64,000 nt of DNA from Closterium sp. NIES-65 (taxonomy: Eukaryota; Streptophyta; Zygnematophyceae; Desmidiales; Closteriaceae): positions 3,348,001 to 3,412,000 of the forward strand of contig CANXME010001453.1 in NCBI GenBank assembly GCA_948144175.1, given 5' to 3'. Position 1 is the stretch's first letter; each line of letters begins with the position of its first letter. Below are positions 1 to 13,600 of the stretch, in pieces. Below the pieces are notes generated by a model. It searched no databases and was not told the origin of the DNA. It worked only from the letters and a program-made list of their open reading frames with translations. A program made the position numbers and the translations under genes.

Positions 1-2716
1 GAGTCTGCTGTTGCGCGGTCTCCCTGGAGTAGCCGTCTTCGTCCGCGTGTGCCTCTCACCTCACAGCAGCTGCACGACTGGTACGGTCGCCGTCAGGGTA
101 GCGCTTCTGGAGCTCGAGGCTCTATCGCTGGAGGTGTTTCTGCTGTCGTCACTTGGAGCTGGGAGTGGTGCTGGTCCCGGAAGTGCTCGTACTTGAGGTA
201 CTGGAGCTGCTGGGGCTGGAGGTGCTGCTGAGTCTGAGGGTGCTGCTGCTGGAGACCCTAGGTCTGGGGGTGCTGCTGTTGGAGACACTGAGGCTGGAGA
301 CCCTAGGACTGGAGGTGCTGGTTATGGGGGTGCTGTTGCTGGTGGAGCTGGTCCTGGAGGAGCTGGCGCTGAGGGTTCCGGAGTTGCTGGAGGTGCTGGA
401 GGTGCTGGAGCTGCTGGGGGTGCTGGAGCTGCTGGTGCTGGTGGCCCTGCACAGTCTCTGTCATCTCAGCCACCGCCTGACTCTATGCTTCGCCAGGTTC
501 TTAGTCTCCCTTCGTCTACTAGTCTTCCGTTACAGCCTGGCTCACCGCTGCCTGCTCCTTCTCCTTACACTGAGCAGACAGGGGGTTTTACTGAGCGTCG
601 TGAGCTTGCGTCGCGTCCTGTCTCGTCTGTCTGTTCTCGTAGTTTCGGTCGCCGTGTTCCTCGTTCGCGTCAGCCGGCTGTCCCCGGCACCCACCTCGTA
701 GTTCGTCGTCCTTCCTCTCCTCCGCAGCGTATTCCCCTTCCGTCCCCTCCTGCGTCTTCTTTGCCTACCGTTCCTGAGCTTGAGTCTGACCGCACCCGTG
801 TTGCTCAATCTACTGTCACGCGTCTGCTAGCCACAGTTGTCACTGACCCGTCGTTTGAGTCTGCTGCTGCGTCTGCCTTTGTTGCTGAGCTTGTTGACTT
901 TGCTGCTGCCTGTCGTCTAGACTACGCCGCTAGTCTTGTAGCTGAGTCTAAGTCTGTTTGTCCTCCGTCCGTCGGGGGTGAGTGTGCTCTTGGCACGGAC
1001 GTCCTTGAGGACATGCAGGAGGACCTTGAGTGTCTTGCAGTCGCTGCGCCTCATCTCGTGTCCATGCTACTTGCCCCTGAGGGAGACCCGGATGCACCAG
1101 ACATCCTGACCCCGCGCTCTTACGCTGAGGCGATCGCGGGTGAGTACTCCTCTCAGTGGCAGACAGCCATGGACGCAGAGATGGCATCGTGGAAGTCCAC
1201 TGGCACTTACGTTGGCGAGGCTCCCCCTCCTGGGGCGAACATCGTCAGTGGCATGTGGATTTTCAGGGTGAAGCGGTCGCCAGGTTCTTTGCCTGTCTTC
1301 AAGGCTTGTTACGTTGCTCGAGGTTTCAGTCAGCGAGAGGGAATAGACTTCTTTGATACCTTCTCTCCCACCCCGAAGATGACCAATCTTCAAGTGCTGC
1401 TGCACGTTGCCGCTCAGCGTGACTACGAGCTTCACTCTCTTGACTTGAGCACAGCTTTCTTGCAGGGCAGCCTGCACGAGGAGATCTGGCTGCGCCGCCC
1501 GCCTGGCTTCACTGGGTCGCTCCCTCCTGGTACCCAGTGGAGCCTCCGGTGGCCGGTCTACGGTCTCCGCCAGGCGCCACGTGAGTGGCACGACACACTG
1601 AGGACGGCACTTGCGGCTCTTGGGTTCGCGCCTTCAACTGCTGACCCGTCGCTGTTTCTTCGCACAGACACTACGCTGCCGCCGTTATACATCTTCGTGT
1701 ATGTTGACGACTTGGTCTTTGCCACTGCTGACACTGAGGCTCTCGCCCTGGTGAAGTCCGAGCGGCAGAAGAGACACACGTGCACAGACCTGGGTGAGTT
1801 GCGTAGCTACCTTGGCTTGCAGATCACCCGGGACAGAGCACGCCGCACCATCACACTGACTCAGTCACACATGGTGCAGCAGGTCCTTCGGCGCTTCGAC
1901 TTCACCTGGTCCTTGCCACAGCGCACTCCTCTAGCTACAGGCCACTCGCTCTCAGCTCCACCTTCGGACGAGTCCGTAGAGCCGAGTGGCCCGTATAATA
2001 AAAACTAAAGAAAAAAAGCTAGTGGGTTGCCTCATGTACCTGATGACCTGCACTCGACCTAACCTTGTGTACCCTCTTGGCCTTCTGGCCCGCTACGTGG
2101 CTCCTGGTAGGCACCGAATGGAGCACATGGATGCTGCAAAGAGGGTACTGCTCTACTTGTGAAGTACATAGGGCATGTGGCTCGTGCTTGGAGGGCGGAG
2201 CCCAGTTGTCCTCACTGGGCACTCAGACGCTTCTTGGGTTGACGACCAGGCTACGCAGCGGTCGTCACAGGGTTACACTTCCAGCCTTGGCTCCGATTCT
2301 ATTTCTTGGCGTTCTACTCGCTCGTCTTCTGTTCTCAGCTCCAGTTGTGAGGCTGAGATCTATGCCACAGCCATGGCTGCTCAAGAGTTACGCTGGCTCA
2401 CCTACCTGCTGACCGACTTGGGAGAGAGGCCTCGTTCTCCTCCGGTTCTGTACGTCGACAACAAGGCCGCCATTGCCTTGTGTCGGGAGCACAGACTGGA
2501 GCACAGAACGAAGCACATCGCTCTGCGTTACTTCCTGGCTCGAGAGTTGCAGCAGCGGGGTCAGCTTTGCCTTGGTCACGTGGCCACTCGGGCCAACACT
2601 GCTGATATATTCACCAAGGCACTTTCGTCTGGTGACAATCAGCGCTTTTGTACTTTGTTGGGTTTTGTGCCTACGTTTCCGCACTTGCTGTAGACTCTGC
2701 TTGTACTATGATCTAT

Positions 2717-2767
2717 ATATATATACATATATATATACATATATATACATATATATATATATATATA
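2717..2767. repeat. (TA)n-rich microsatellite
   Basis: A run of TA/TATACA units in the 3' untranslated part of element A. Similar TA-rich tracts sit at the same place in elements B and I. Confidence 0.85.
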
Positions 2768-2956
2768 CCTGCATGCCTGCTCTTGCTAGGTATAGATCAC
2801 TGTACTGTTCTTGCTGTATATATACCTCTGTATGTGGACTGGCCCTTTGCCAGTGCTCAGAGTGTGTGGTGACGTTGTGATCCACCCTGAGCTTGCTTTG
2901 CCTTTCTTGACTGGTCTTGTGACCTCTAGCTCTCCCCCACTTTGCCTATGGGGGTG

Positions 2957-3131
2957 TGTCAAACATATATATGTTATATGTTGTAGTTATTGGTAGGCTA
3001 TAGTGGGGTAGATTCTGTGGGGTATAACCCCTTAGGGTTTTCCTACTTGTAGAACTCTCTCGATAGTTGAATCCATCCTTGCCTAAGTTTCGATTGGGTA
3101 ACTCACTATAGCCTAGAGAAAACACAAACAT
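2957..3131 (+). repeat. 3' LTR of copia element A
   Basis: The LTR begins TGTCAAACAT directly after the purine tract TATGGGGGTG, which is the same junction as in the other copia elements here. It contains the shared LTR core GGGGTATAACCCCTTAGGG. The right border near 3131 is approximate because no partner LTR is in the window. Confidence 0.65.
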
Positions 3132-3442
3132 GCAGTTTGACAGCGCGTCCACCAGTTGTTATCATCCACATCGTCTATCCCTCAAGCAGGTGTGTCACCC
3201 GTCGACCCTTTGCCATTGTGCACGCTCTCGGGCCACCCTTCCTCGTCCTCATACTGCAGGAAAATGTTGCTGCTAGAATCGTGTGCCATACTGATGGTGA
3301 CACGCGCACCACGCACCCAAATCGCACTAAGTCAGTGAATCTCAACCCTGGGTGGTTAGTACAAAGTTTCCACAAGATACATATTACTTCAAAACCTTTG
3401 ATTGTTTAGCATATTTATAAGACACCCATAGCCTTCCATTTA

Positions 3443-3590
3443 GAGCGTATTCCTATCCTCAGATCAAGAGAACCTCATATCAAGATTGTACTTTTTGCCT
3501 GGTAAAACTAGCGAGATGTTTCTGGTTTTGGGGAATTTTCAGTGGGAGGTTGATATGAGGTTCTCTTGATAGGAGGACAGGAATACGCTC
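3443..3590. mobile_element. MITE with long terminal inverted repeats, TTA target duplication
   Basis: Two 41-bp arms (3443-3483 and 3550-3590) are inverted copies of each other with three mismatches. They enclose a 66-bp loop. The ends read GAGCGTATTCCT inward from both sides, and both flanks are TTA (3440-3442 and 3591-3593). A 3-bp TTA duplication is the usual signature of the PIF/Harbinger superfamily, so a Tourist-like MITE is the best guess. It has no coding capacity. Confidence 0.7.
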
Positions 3591-3593
3591 TTA

Positions 3594-4738
<1,145 letters not shown>

Positions 4739-6291
4739 CTACCATTGGGATTGGCCGTCTTCTCCCAGGGGCAAGCTCCCTGTCCGCCATGTAGGCTCGG
4801 GTATTCCAACAATCACCGTCCCTGTATCGCTCCCCGGGTGCGCATTCGCCTTGCCTGAGATTGGAACCGCACGATCCTCGTTTTCGTGCCAGAATTCCGG
4901 TAAAGATCTGATTTTCTTTGATGAGATCAGCGTATGATCGTCAACGGCCCTCCACAGGTCTGAAGATGGTCTTTTCAGCGTGCCGCAAGCCATTGTTCCA
5001 CCCCCCCCCGACGCTTCAGGTTCGGATGCCGACGCTGTTGGTTCAGGTGCTGCTGGTATGGATGTTGCCGGTACGGCTGCAGCAGCTTGCAACAAGCACG
5101 CCAAGAATTCGGTGCTGTTTGCCGCAGATTGGTTGACGCGTGATGTTAGCGATAAATGGTCCATCTCCGGATGATCGACAATTCCACCAACATTCCGGCT
5201 CGCCTCTTCACACACATCTCCTGTACTTCTTGGAATGGTAGCTTCAGTGTGGCAGACAGAAGTCCTGTTACCGCACATTGCGCCTTGCACTGCCCCATCT
5301 TCCCCCCTCTCGCTTGCATTGCCTTCCATGGCGGTTTTAAGGAAGCCGTGCTGAGATCCTCTTCGTTCTGATTGTTTAGGAGCTGGTACTGTTGATGGAG
5401 ATGGTGACGACGATGGAGCTGGTGACGACGATGATCGCGCTGGTGCTTGTGATGATGCAGTACCAGGGTCAGCAACTGAGGTGGTTGATGTCAGTGGCAT
5501 TTTAGCCAATTCTGGGCAAGGGATCATAGTGTGTGCTTGGCTGGGGAATGTCTTGGCTTGATTGTTTCTTCTCCTCAGTGCTGCTGATGGAGGTGGTGAT
5601 GACGATTGCGCTGGTGCTTGTGATGTTGCAGCTCCAGGGTCAGCAACTGAAGTGATTGATGTCAGTGGCATTTTAGCCAACTCTGGAAGAAGGATCGTGC
5701 GTGCTTGGCCAGGACATGTCTTCACTTGATTGTTACTCCTTAGTGCAGACTGTGGAGGAAAAAAGAGAAGTACATAATTAGTAAGTTATCCCATTTTAAG
5801 AAGGAACAAAAAATGCACGCTTACACATTCGCCACCCTGTGTACATAAACAAAATGCTCTGAGCATGAGAACACGTCTTACCAGGAGGGCTTTCACGACT
5901 TGAGAACTCTTTATGCGGTTCTGCTGGTAGTTCCTGAAGCACGGAATCGCACATTGAGTAGCCAAACACAAATAGAATCTAACGCATAAATCAGGAAACA
6001 CATATCTCTGGCGTAACACTGTAATGTTTGCGATTGAATTGTGTTGCTGCTCAGCAGCCTGAGGCTGTCACTCGTTCAATGGAGCGATGAATTTCCGGCT
6101 GTGAGATACCTCTTTAGAACGATAAATCGGTTGCAACACGCTTTGTTATCGCGACGCGGCAACAGACCAGATGCCTGTAGAACTCCCCATTGGCTGGTGC
6201 CGTGCCGCGCCACGTGGTTGAGAAGAATTACGTCCTCCTGTCGCACGAGACGGCCGGTCTTAGTAAATATAAGAAACTCCAAAGTCGACAT
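4739..6291 (-). CDS. MYB/SANT-like domain protein, three exons
   Basis: Exons read on the minus strand: 6291-6110, 5933-5882 and 5749-4739. The splice sites are GAG|GTATCT, TTCAG|GAAC, CTG|GTAAGA and CCACAG|TCTGC, and the phases agree, giving about 414 residues. Residues about 12-60 look like one MYB repeat: a GRLVRQED start, then ARHGTSQW, GLLPRRDNKACCNRF and a following LK. The first of the usual tryptophans is replaced by leucine. This resembles the first repeat of plant R2R3-MYB proteins with a GLLPR-K-C-RW/F signature, but I see no second repeat. The rest is Ser/Pro/Ala-rich and probably disordered. It holds a tandem duplication of about 57 residues around PELAKMPLTS at the start of exon 3. 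A nuclear DNA-binding regulator is inferred. The start is uncertain: TATA-like sequence lies immediately upstream of the chosen ATG, so an upstream exon is possible, and 6809 downward (starting MDADSSQKV) is one candidate. No link to the distant CHLD gene is implied. Confidence 0.5.
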
Positions 6292-9200
6292 GGATATATA
6301 AAGCAGCAGTCTTGCGGCCAGCGGGTTTGGAACAATACTACTGACGGTAACAGGGGATCGGGCCGCCGGCGGATATCATTATTATTTAAAAAAAAACGGG
6401 GAATTTCATTAACTAGAGAATTCAACTGGGTTTTGATCGCACCGTTGCATTCCATAGCGGTCCCGCTTGCCGAGCCGTTGATGTCATTGTACCGTCAGCG
6501 ACCGACTCGGCAACCTCGCTGGTGTGTCGCCTTTGCCGACCCGTTTGCGACTATCGACGCGTTGGCCGACTTCTCGCCGTCAGATCGAAACTCGTCGACG
6601 GGGTTTTTTATGATAAGCTGTACTTACTACTACTGGCCTTTTTATGATAAGCTGGAGCTTTGTTACGATAAGCTGATGGCGTTCAAAGTTAAGATGATTT
6701 GACCCAACTCTACTAGTGTGACAGAACCAGCAACAAATGCTGCTCTTTGTTGTGAATCGGAAGAATTGCCTGGTTGCGGGGAAACCTTTTGGCTGCTATC
6801 GGCATCCATCCATGTTCTTGATTTACTGTACACCCTGTTTCGCGCTAGCAGAGCATCTGGTTGCAGAACATGCACTGGTTGTAGAACGTCACCACGTTTG
6901 AAATGGTCTTATCACCGACGGTACAAGCACATTCACAAGAAAGCGGTTAGCTAGGATGCTGCATGGTAAAGAACATTAACCAAGCGTTTCAAAGCGGTTG
7001 AAAAGGGTATACAGCGATAAAGAAAAATTTTGCCCCCAGTACCACTCCGTCAGCTGGTGCGGCTTTGCCCGCAGGTTTCAGCCATACGGTTTATGGCACC
7101 TGACCGCACTGTAGCAGCGAATCGCGCAAGGTGAGAGGGTCGAGAAACAGGGTGTACATTGGTCTTTTTTTTACGTGCGGTGTCACCCGGAAGTGCCAGG
7201 CTACAATGCGAGCTTCTATTGTGCACTGTACCTTTGACTCAGTAAACGTACATCTCGGATCTGACCACCATTGTGGTGAACAGATCTTTCAACCAGAACA
7301 TCAAAATGCCCGTTTGTTTGCCCGGAAGTTCACGGTTCTCTGTGCTCACTGGAGTCGACAACAGGTTGGTGGTGACCTTGAAACCCCAACCAAGGTGTGG
7401 GTGTGCGGACCTTGCTTCAACTTCGTGTGGTGGAGTTGGTGTCCTCTCTTGGCAACCTTGAAATGGCTGGGTGTCTGGGAAAACACGAACTTCGCACAGG
7501 TGGGTCGGGTCAGAGGGGTGGGGGAGGGGGAGGGAGGAGGAAGGGGGAGGTGTTGGAGGAAGTTGAGGGAAAGGGGCAATTTTTCATCGGTTTCCATGCA
7601 TCCAATATTGTGAGCTGTTTTAGTTTGTCTCTTGGCATCTCAATTTGTTCGGAAGCTACAGTGCAAGAAAGTCATTCGTGTGAGAAAGACTACAGTTGAG
7701 TAGCACGACAAGAAGAAGCTTTGTACTGGCTGGAGAGAATCACGCTTGAACGCACGGGTGAAATGCAGGCCCCTCCCGAATCTGAATTTTCACTTGGGCA
7801 AGCCCTTTGAAGTGTAATTCACCATGAAACTCTTCAATTGAGCCTTTTCTCGCACAACAACAATAAGCTATGGAGCGTGAAGTTTCCTGAATCAGTACAC
7901 GGATAGTGGCGTGGCGTGTATTTCAGCAGCAGCAAACAGTCGGAACCCAACGCAAGGAGCATGGCAGAATCCTTCACAAGCCGCAGAATCTACTTCATGT
8001 CCCACAAGCTGCCCAGCCGCCTTTCCTTGAACAGCTGCTTGAAGATGTCAGAATTGCAAGTAACTTAGCTCCCATAGACATAGATATCACTTCTGCTCAC
8101 ACAACAAACCGCTGCATCCGCTCCGTCCTCATATACAGTAATTTATAAGTGTTAACAATACTCTAGTCGCCAACTTTTATGAAAACGAAATTTCCTTCCC
8201 CCAGTGCTGGTTCAATTTGGGCCCTCCGATTGGCTTCGGAACTGATCCGCAGTCAAGCTGCAAAATTTCCCGCTAAAAAGGAGACTGTGGAAGAGGGGCT
8301 ACACCTAGGACAAGCATGAAAAATCTACACGATGGGGAAAGTGGACTCTCTTAGGAAGGGCTTCTAAGCCAGAACATCTGATAAGAGTGCAGATTGATGA
8401 CGCCTACCACTGAAGATCCATCGTTCGAATAGCCTACTCCTTTACCAGGAGGGGTTCTTGACAGCCCCACAATATAAGGACGTGGTCCATATCGCTCCGA
8501 TCTCATGTAAACGGTGGTCGATTGGATCAGATCGCAATCGATTGGGTGTGATTGCCCCGATCTGACGCAATCATCAATTGCCGCGCGATCAAAGACATGT
8601 TTTTCTACGAAACAAGACCGAGCCTCAACCGCGCCTTCCAGGCGAGCTGTATGTTTCTTCCACCTCAAATTTGGCGAAACTAAGCGACCATTTGTATCGT
8701 ACAATTACAGGGTAGCACCATTACTAGTTCGACTGTTCAAGAGATGTGTTGAAGCAGCGAGCAAAAGCGAACCTTAATTACTATAGTTACAACTCGCGAA
8801 GATACGCCAGCATACCCAATCTATCGATCGCAATAGGTTGCAATCGATTGCATCAGATCGAAGCAAACGCTCGCGATCGGCAGCAAACTCAATCGCGATC
8901 GACAGATTTTGCCCGATTGCCCAAAAGTATCCAGTGGACCTTCTCGGAATTTGTGGATTGCGAGATCGAGGCCCTTATCTGCACTACGTCCTAAGTCCTT
9001 GTACGGGTAGTTTCAACCCGACATTCTGTGCAGACACTGTACAGCCGATGCCCAACCCCTGCACGCGAAATTGCCCTGCACCCATCAGAAACTCTGCACC
9101 CGTGGCATCTTTGCCACGATGTTGCACCCTGGGTACAGACCCCTGCAGCCACTTGTTCTCGTGCGTGAATGCGCCCAAAAGAGAACCTGCATTACAAAAC

Positions 9201-9406
9201 AGACCCTGCCAACCCAACTCAACCAGGGTCTTGGGCGAAAAACAGGCAGTGCGAAAGCTATGGACGAGCTTCGCACAACGTCGAACACCAGAACAAAATG
9301 AACCGGCTGCCACGTCTGAAGGGTCATGGTGCCCTTAACAGAGATGTGGCCGAATTCCCACCGCCACGTGGTACTTGGACCAGCTCGGTACAGGCCCACT
9401 GACCGC
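6292..9406. other. Intergenic DNA, no gene recognised
   Basis: Several open frames of up to 170 codons occur here (for example 6190-6702 and 7131-7613, plus strand), but none shows a family signature, repeat-free composition or splice support. A GA/GGAGG-rich purine patch lies at about 7514-7580. Two patches dense in CGATCG/CAATCGATTG palindromes lie at about 8510-8600 and 8820-8910. The minus strand at 6809-6700 could be an upstream exon of the MYB-like gene. Sequence from 9000 to 9406 is unremarkable flank of copia element B. Confidence 0.5.
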
Positions 9407-9542
9407 TGTCGGAACATATATGTAGCTTATGCTGTTGTGTAGGCTACAGTGGGGTATACCATAGGGGGTACAACCCAATTAGGGTTTTGCTATTTGTACT
9501 CACTTCACTCATAGTTCATTCATTCTCGCTCTATTCTCCACA
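9407..9542 (+). repeat. 5' LTR of copia element B
   Basis: Runs TGTCGG to CCACA and is followed directly by the primer-binding site. It contains the inverted pair AACCC-AATTA-GGGTT at 9472-9486. Confidence 0.97.
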
Positions 9543-9639
9543 TGGTATCGAGCATGTTCCCCCGTGGGAACTGTGCTTAGGACCCACCACGTTTTAAACT
9601 TTTTTTTTTCTGCCCGGAGCGCGCTCCGGGCCCTCGCTC

Positions 9640-10570
9640 TCACTCTTTCGGCCTGCCTTGCAGGCCCCTAGCCGCCCGCGCGCCGCCTGTCCCGGCCCCT
9701 AGCCGCCCGCGCACCGCCCGTTCAGGCCCCTAGCCGCCCGCGCGCCGCCCGTCCCGGCCCTTAGCCGCCCGCGCGCCGCCCGTCCCGGCCCCTAGCCGCC
9801 CGCGCGCCGCCCGTCCCGGCCCTTAGCCGCCCGCGCGCCGCCCGTCCCGGCCCCTAGCCGCTCGCGCGCCGCCCGTTCAGGCCCCTAGCCGCCTGCGCGC
9901 CGCCCGTCCCGGCCCCTAGCCGCTCGCGCGCCGCCCGTTCAGGCCCCTAGCCGCCCGCGCGCCGCCCGTCCCGGCCCCTAGCCACCCGCGCGCGCGCGTC
10001 CCGGCCCCTAGCCGCCCGCGCGCGCCCGTCCCGGCCTCACACCGCCCGTGCGCCGCCCGTCCCTGCTGCACGCCGCCGTCCTGGCCCCCCCACGCCGCCC
10101 GTTAGCCGCCGTGCAGCCTGAGCCGCCCGAGCCGTCTGTGCAGCTGAGGAGCCGAGCCGCCCGAGCCGCCTGTGCCGCTGACTGCCCGAGCTGCCCGAGC
10201 CGCCTGAGCCGCCCGAGCCGCCCGAGCCGCCTCCCCCCCCCCCCTCCCCTTTTCCCGTCGCCTGTCGAGGCGACCTGAGGGGGCCGGCTGAGGGGTGGCA
10301 GGTGTGTGGTCTCCCCTACTTCTCCTCCTCCTTCGTCCCGAGGCGCTTTACACCCGAGCCTCCCAGCAGCCGAGCCGCCCTGCAGCCGAGCCGCTCTACA
10401 CCCGAGCCTCCCAGCAGCCGAGCCGCCCTACAGCCGCGCCGCCGGGTCGCCGAGCTGCCGAGCTGCAGTTGCTGCCGAGCCGCCCTGCCGCCGAGCCGCC
10501 CGAGTCGCCCGAGCCGCAGAGCCGCCGTGCTGCCGAGCCTCTGAGTCGCCGAGCCTACGCTACCCACCAC
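9640..10570 (+). repeat. GC-rich minisatellite leader of element B
   Basis: Between the primer-binding site and the coding region lies an array made first of about 31-bp units built on GGCCCCTAGCCGCCCGCGCG (to about 10060), then of shorter GCCGCCCGA-type units. The peptides it can encode are low-complexity Arg/Pro/Ala runs. Leaders of the other elements have the same position and style but different unit sequences. Confidence 0.9.
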
Positions 10571-10636
10571 TGGTGAGCCCCTGCCCTGCTAGCACGCTGC
10601 GCGTCGCCTGCTTGCCTGCGTGCCTCCCTTTTTGGC

Positions 10637-13600
10637 TTGCCTGGCTGCCTGCCTTACTGCTGCTATACCTGCTCCTGCCTCTACTGGTGGAGCCAGATGC
10701 GGCCCCATCGACGTCTGCGTGAGTCCCTCACGCCCCAGCAGCTGCGTGAGTGGTACGCTGGTTGGGGCTGTAGGGGTGGTGGCGCTACTACTGCTACCAC
10801 TCCTGCTGCTTCTACTACTGGTGGCAGCCAGATGCAGCTCCCGCGACCCCCCCGCGCCTCTCTCACGCCTCAGCAGCTTCGTGAGTGGTACGCTCAGAGT
10901 GGAGGGTCTCTCAGTTCTGTTCGCTGCTCTTACGTGATTCTCACTGGTGCTCGGACTGGTCAGCCTTGTGGGACACCTAGTCATACACAGTCCCGCTGCT
11001 TCGCCCGTCTGAGCGACGCCTGGCGTACCGTGTTTGGCGACGAGGCTGAGCTCCCCGACTGGGTGGAGTTGCTTAGGCAGAGGGTAGATATATTTGCTCT
11101 TGACTATGATGCTATTCTCACTGCCATGTATGCATTGCCTACTAGTGCTGACCGTGCCGGTCACCTGTGCGTCCCGCCTGACCCGGGTATAGGACCTGCT
11201 GCTCTAGCTACTGGTGAGGCTGCTGCTGCTCTGGGTGCTAGTGAGTCTCCTGCTCCAGGTACAGGTGCGGCTGCTGCTCTAGGTACTAGTGAGTCTGCTT
11301 CCTCAGGTGCGGGTGAGGCTGCGCTCTCAGGTACTGCGTTGGCTTCGGCCTCCCTCACCTTTACACTTGACTCTGGGGCTTCTCGCTCCTTCTTTCGGGA
11401 CCGCAACACACTCACGCCGCTTTATCGGCCTGTTGCAGTCTCCCTGGCTGACCCCTCTGGGGGTCCTGTCCTCGCTCACTTTTCCACTGTCCTCCCGTGT
11501 CCGGCTGCCCCCTCGGGCACCCTGTCTGGCCTGTACCTCCCCTCGTTCTCGACGAACTTGGTGAGTGGTGCAGACCTGCAGGATGCGGGGGTTCACCAGT
11601 TCACTCCTGCGAGTCAGCGGGTGACCCACTGCACGGACGCACGCACAGGCCGGCACCTGGCCACGTTCTCGCGTCGGCCGGGGTCGAGCCTCTACACCCT
11701 GACCACTTAGTCTCCTCCTGTCCCTGCGTCCGGTCAGGTAGCAGCGTCAGGTCAGGTGTTTGCTGCTGCGTCCAGGTCTGGTCCTGAGTCTGCCCCCTGC
11801 TCGTGTCGCCTCTTGTCTCACGAGACTCTCCTGTGGCACCACCGTCTTGGCCACCCCTCCTTGCCCCGTCTTCGGGGCATGGCTTCCCGTGTCCTTGTCT
11901 CTGGTCTTCCCCAGTCTCTCCCTCCCCTTCCTTCGGGACCAGGACCTTCCTGTGTCCCCTGTGTCGAGGGGCGCCTCAGGGCTGCTCCTCACTCCTCCCA
12001 GATTCCCCTGACAGAGGCTCCTCTGCAGACACTTCACATGGACGTGTGGGGCCCGGCCCCCGTCCGTGGGCAGGGTCACGAGCGCTACTTCCTGTTGGTG
12101 GTTGACGACTACTCGCGTTACACCACAGTCTTCCCCTTGCGCAGCAAGGGTGCTGTCACTGAGGTGCTGATCGACTGGATCCGCGAGGCTCGTCTCCAGC
12201 TCAGGAGGAGCTTCGGCTCGGACTTTCCTGTTCTGCGTCTGCACTCTGACCGAGGTGGGGAGTTCTCCTCTCGCCTTCTGCGAGACTACTGTCGTGCACA
12301 GGGGATCCGCCAGACCTTTACGCTTCCGGACTCTCCACAGCAAAATGGGATTGCTGAGCGCCGCATTGGCATGGTCATGGATGTCGCTCGTACGTCCATG
12401 ATGCATGCGGCTGCCCCCCATTTTCTGTGGCCGTTTGCGGTTCGGTACGCGGCGCATCAGCTCAACCTTCTCCCCAGGGTCTCTCGGCCCGATATGTCCC
12501 CATTGTTACTGTGGACGGGGAAGGTCGGCGATGCGTCTGCGTTCCGTGTCTGGGGATCTCGGGCGTTTGTCCGCGACTTGTCTGCGGACAAGCTGTCCCC
12601 CCGTGCTGCTCCCTGTGTCTTCCTTGGCTTCCCCCCTGACGCTCCAGGGTGGCAGTTCTACCACCCCTCCTCTCGTCGTGTTCTGTCCTCCCAGGACGTC
12701 ACGTTCGACGAGTCAGTCCCCTTCTACCGCCTCTTCCCCTATCGTACTCCTTCCCTCCCCCCCCCACCGGACTTCCTGGTGCCAGTTCCCCCCCCGGTAG
12801 ACCCCCTCCCCCCTCACGTTCCTGCCCCTTCAGGTGTGTCCCAGGTAGACACAGTCGAGCCAGTCGAGGTTGCTGCTGAGTCTGGTCCTGCTGCGGGTGC
12901 AGAGTCTGGGGGTGCTACGCCTGCGGGTGCTGAGCTTGGGGGTGCTGCTGCTAGGGGTGCTGAGCCTGGGGGTGCGAGGCCGGGGGGTGCTGAGCTTGGG
13001 GGTGCTGCTGCTGGGGGTGCTGAGCCGGGAGGTGCTACGTCAGGAGCTGCTGAGCCTCGGGGTGCTGAGCTTGGAGGTGCGGAGCCTGCGACTGCTGGAC
13101 CTGGGGGCTCTCCGGTTGCTCCGTCTCGGCGGGAGCCGCTCTCTCCACAGGAGCTGCGCGAGTGGTTTGCTCGCCGCTGGAGGCGTGCTGCTGGAGCTGG
13201 AGCTCCTTCGACTGCTGAGGGTGCTGGTGCTGTCGGTCCCGGAGCTGCTGGGCCTGCGGGTCCTACTGGAGCTGGAGCTGCTGATCCTGGGGGTGCTGAG
13301 TCTAGAGCTGCTGAGCCTGGGGGTGCTGAGTCTGGGGCTGCTGAGCCTGGAAGTGCTACGTCTGGAGCCGCTGAGCCTGGGGTTTCTCCTGGTGGTGCGT
13401 CTCGGCGGGAGCCCCTCTCTCCACAGGAGTTGCGCGAGTGGTTTGCTCGCCGCTGGAGGCGTACTGCTGGAGCTGGAGCTTCTTCGACCGTCGAGGGTAC
13501 TGGTGCCGCCGGTCCCGGAGGTGCTACGCCTGCGGGTCCTACTGGAGCTGGGGCTGCTGAGGGCGTAGGTGCTGAGTCTGCTGCTGTCTGTCCTGACGGT

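Larger units (their letters stand above)
1..3131 (+). mobile_element. Ty1/copia element A, 3' part only, broken
   Basis: This is the right-hand part of a Ty1/copia LTR retroelement whose left part lies outside the window. Parts seen are a low-complexity Gly/Ala/Glu-rich linker, a reverse transcriptase region (about 1090-2000), an RNase H region (about 2170-2690), a TA-rich tail, a purine-rich tract ending at 2956 and a single 3' LTR. The protein is close to that of element I. The element looks broken, with roughly two or three breaks. It cannot be dated because only one LTR is visible. Confidence 0.9.

Noticed and set aside
153-701. Leu/Val-rich plus-strand frame resembling a membrane protein
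   Set aside because: Shadow frame of the Gly/Ala/Glu linker of the copia element; the same shadow appears in the linkers of B, D and I.
7131-7613. 160-codon plus-strand frame with many Cys and Trp
   Set aside because: No recognisable motif, changes to a purine-rich repeat at its end, and three overlapping frames are equally open.
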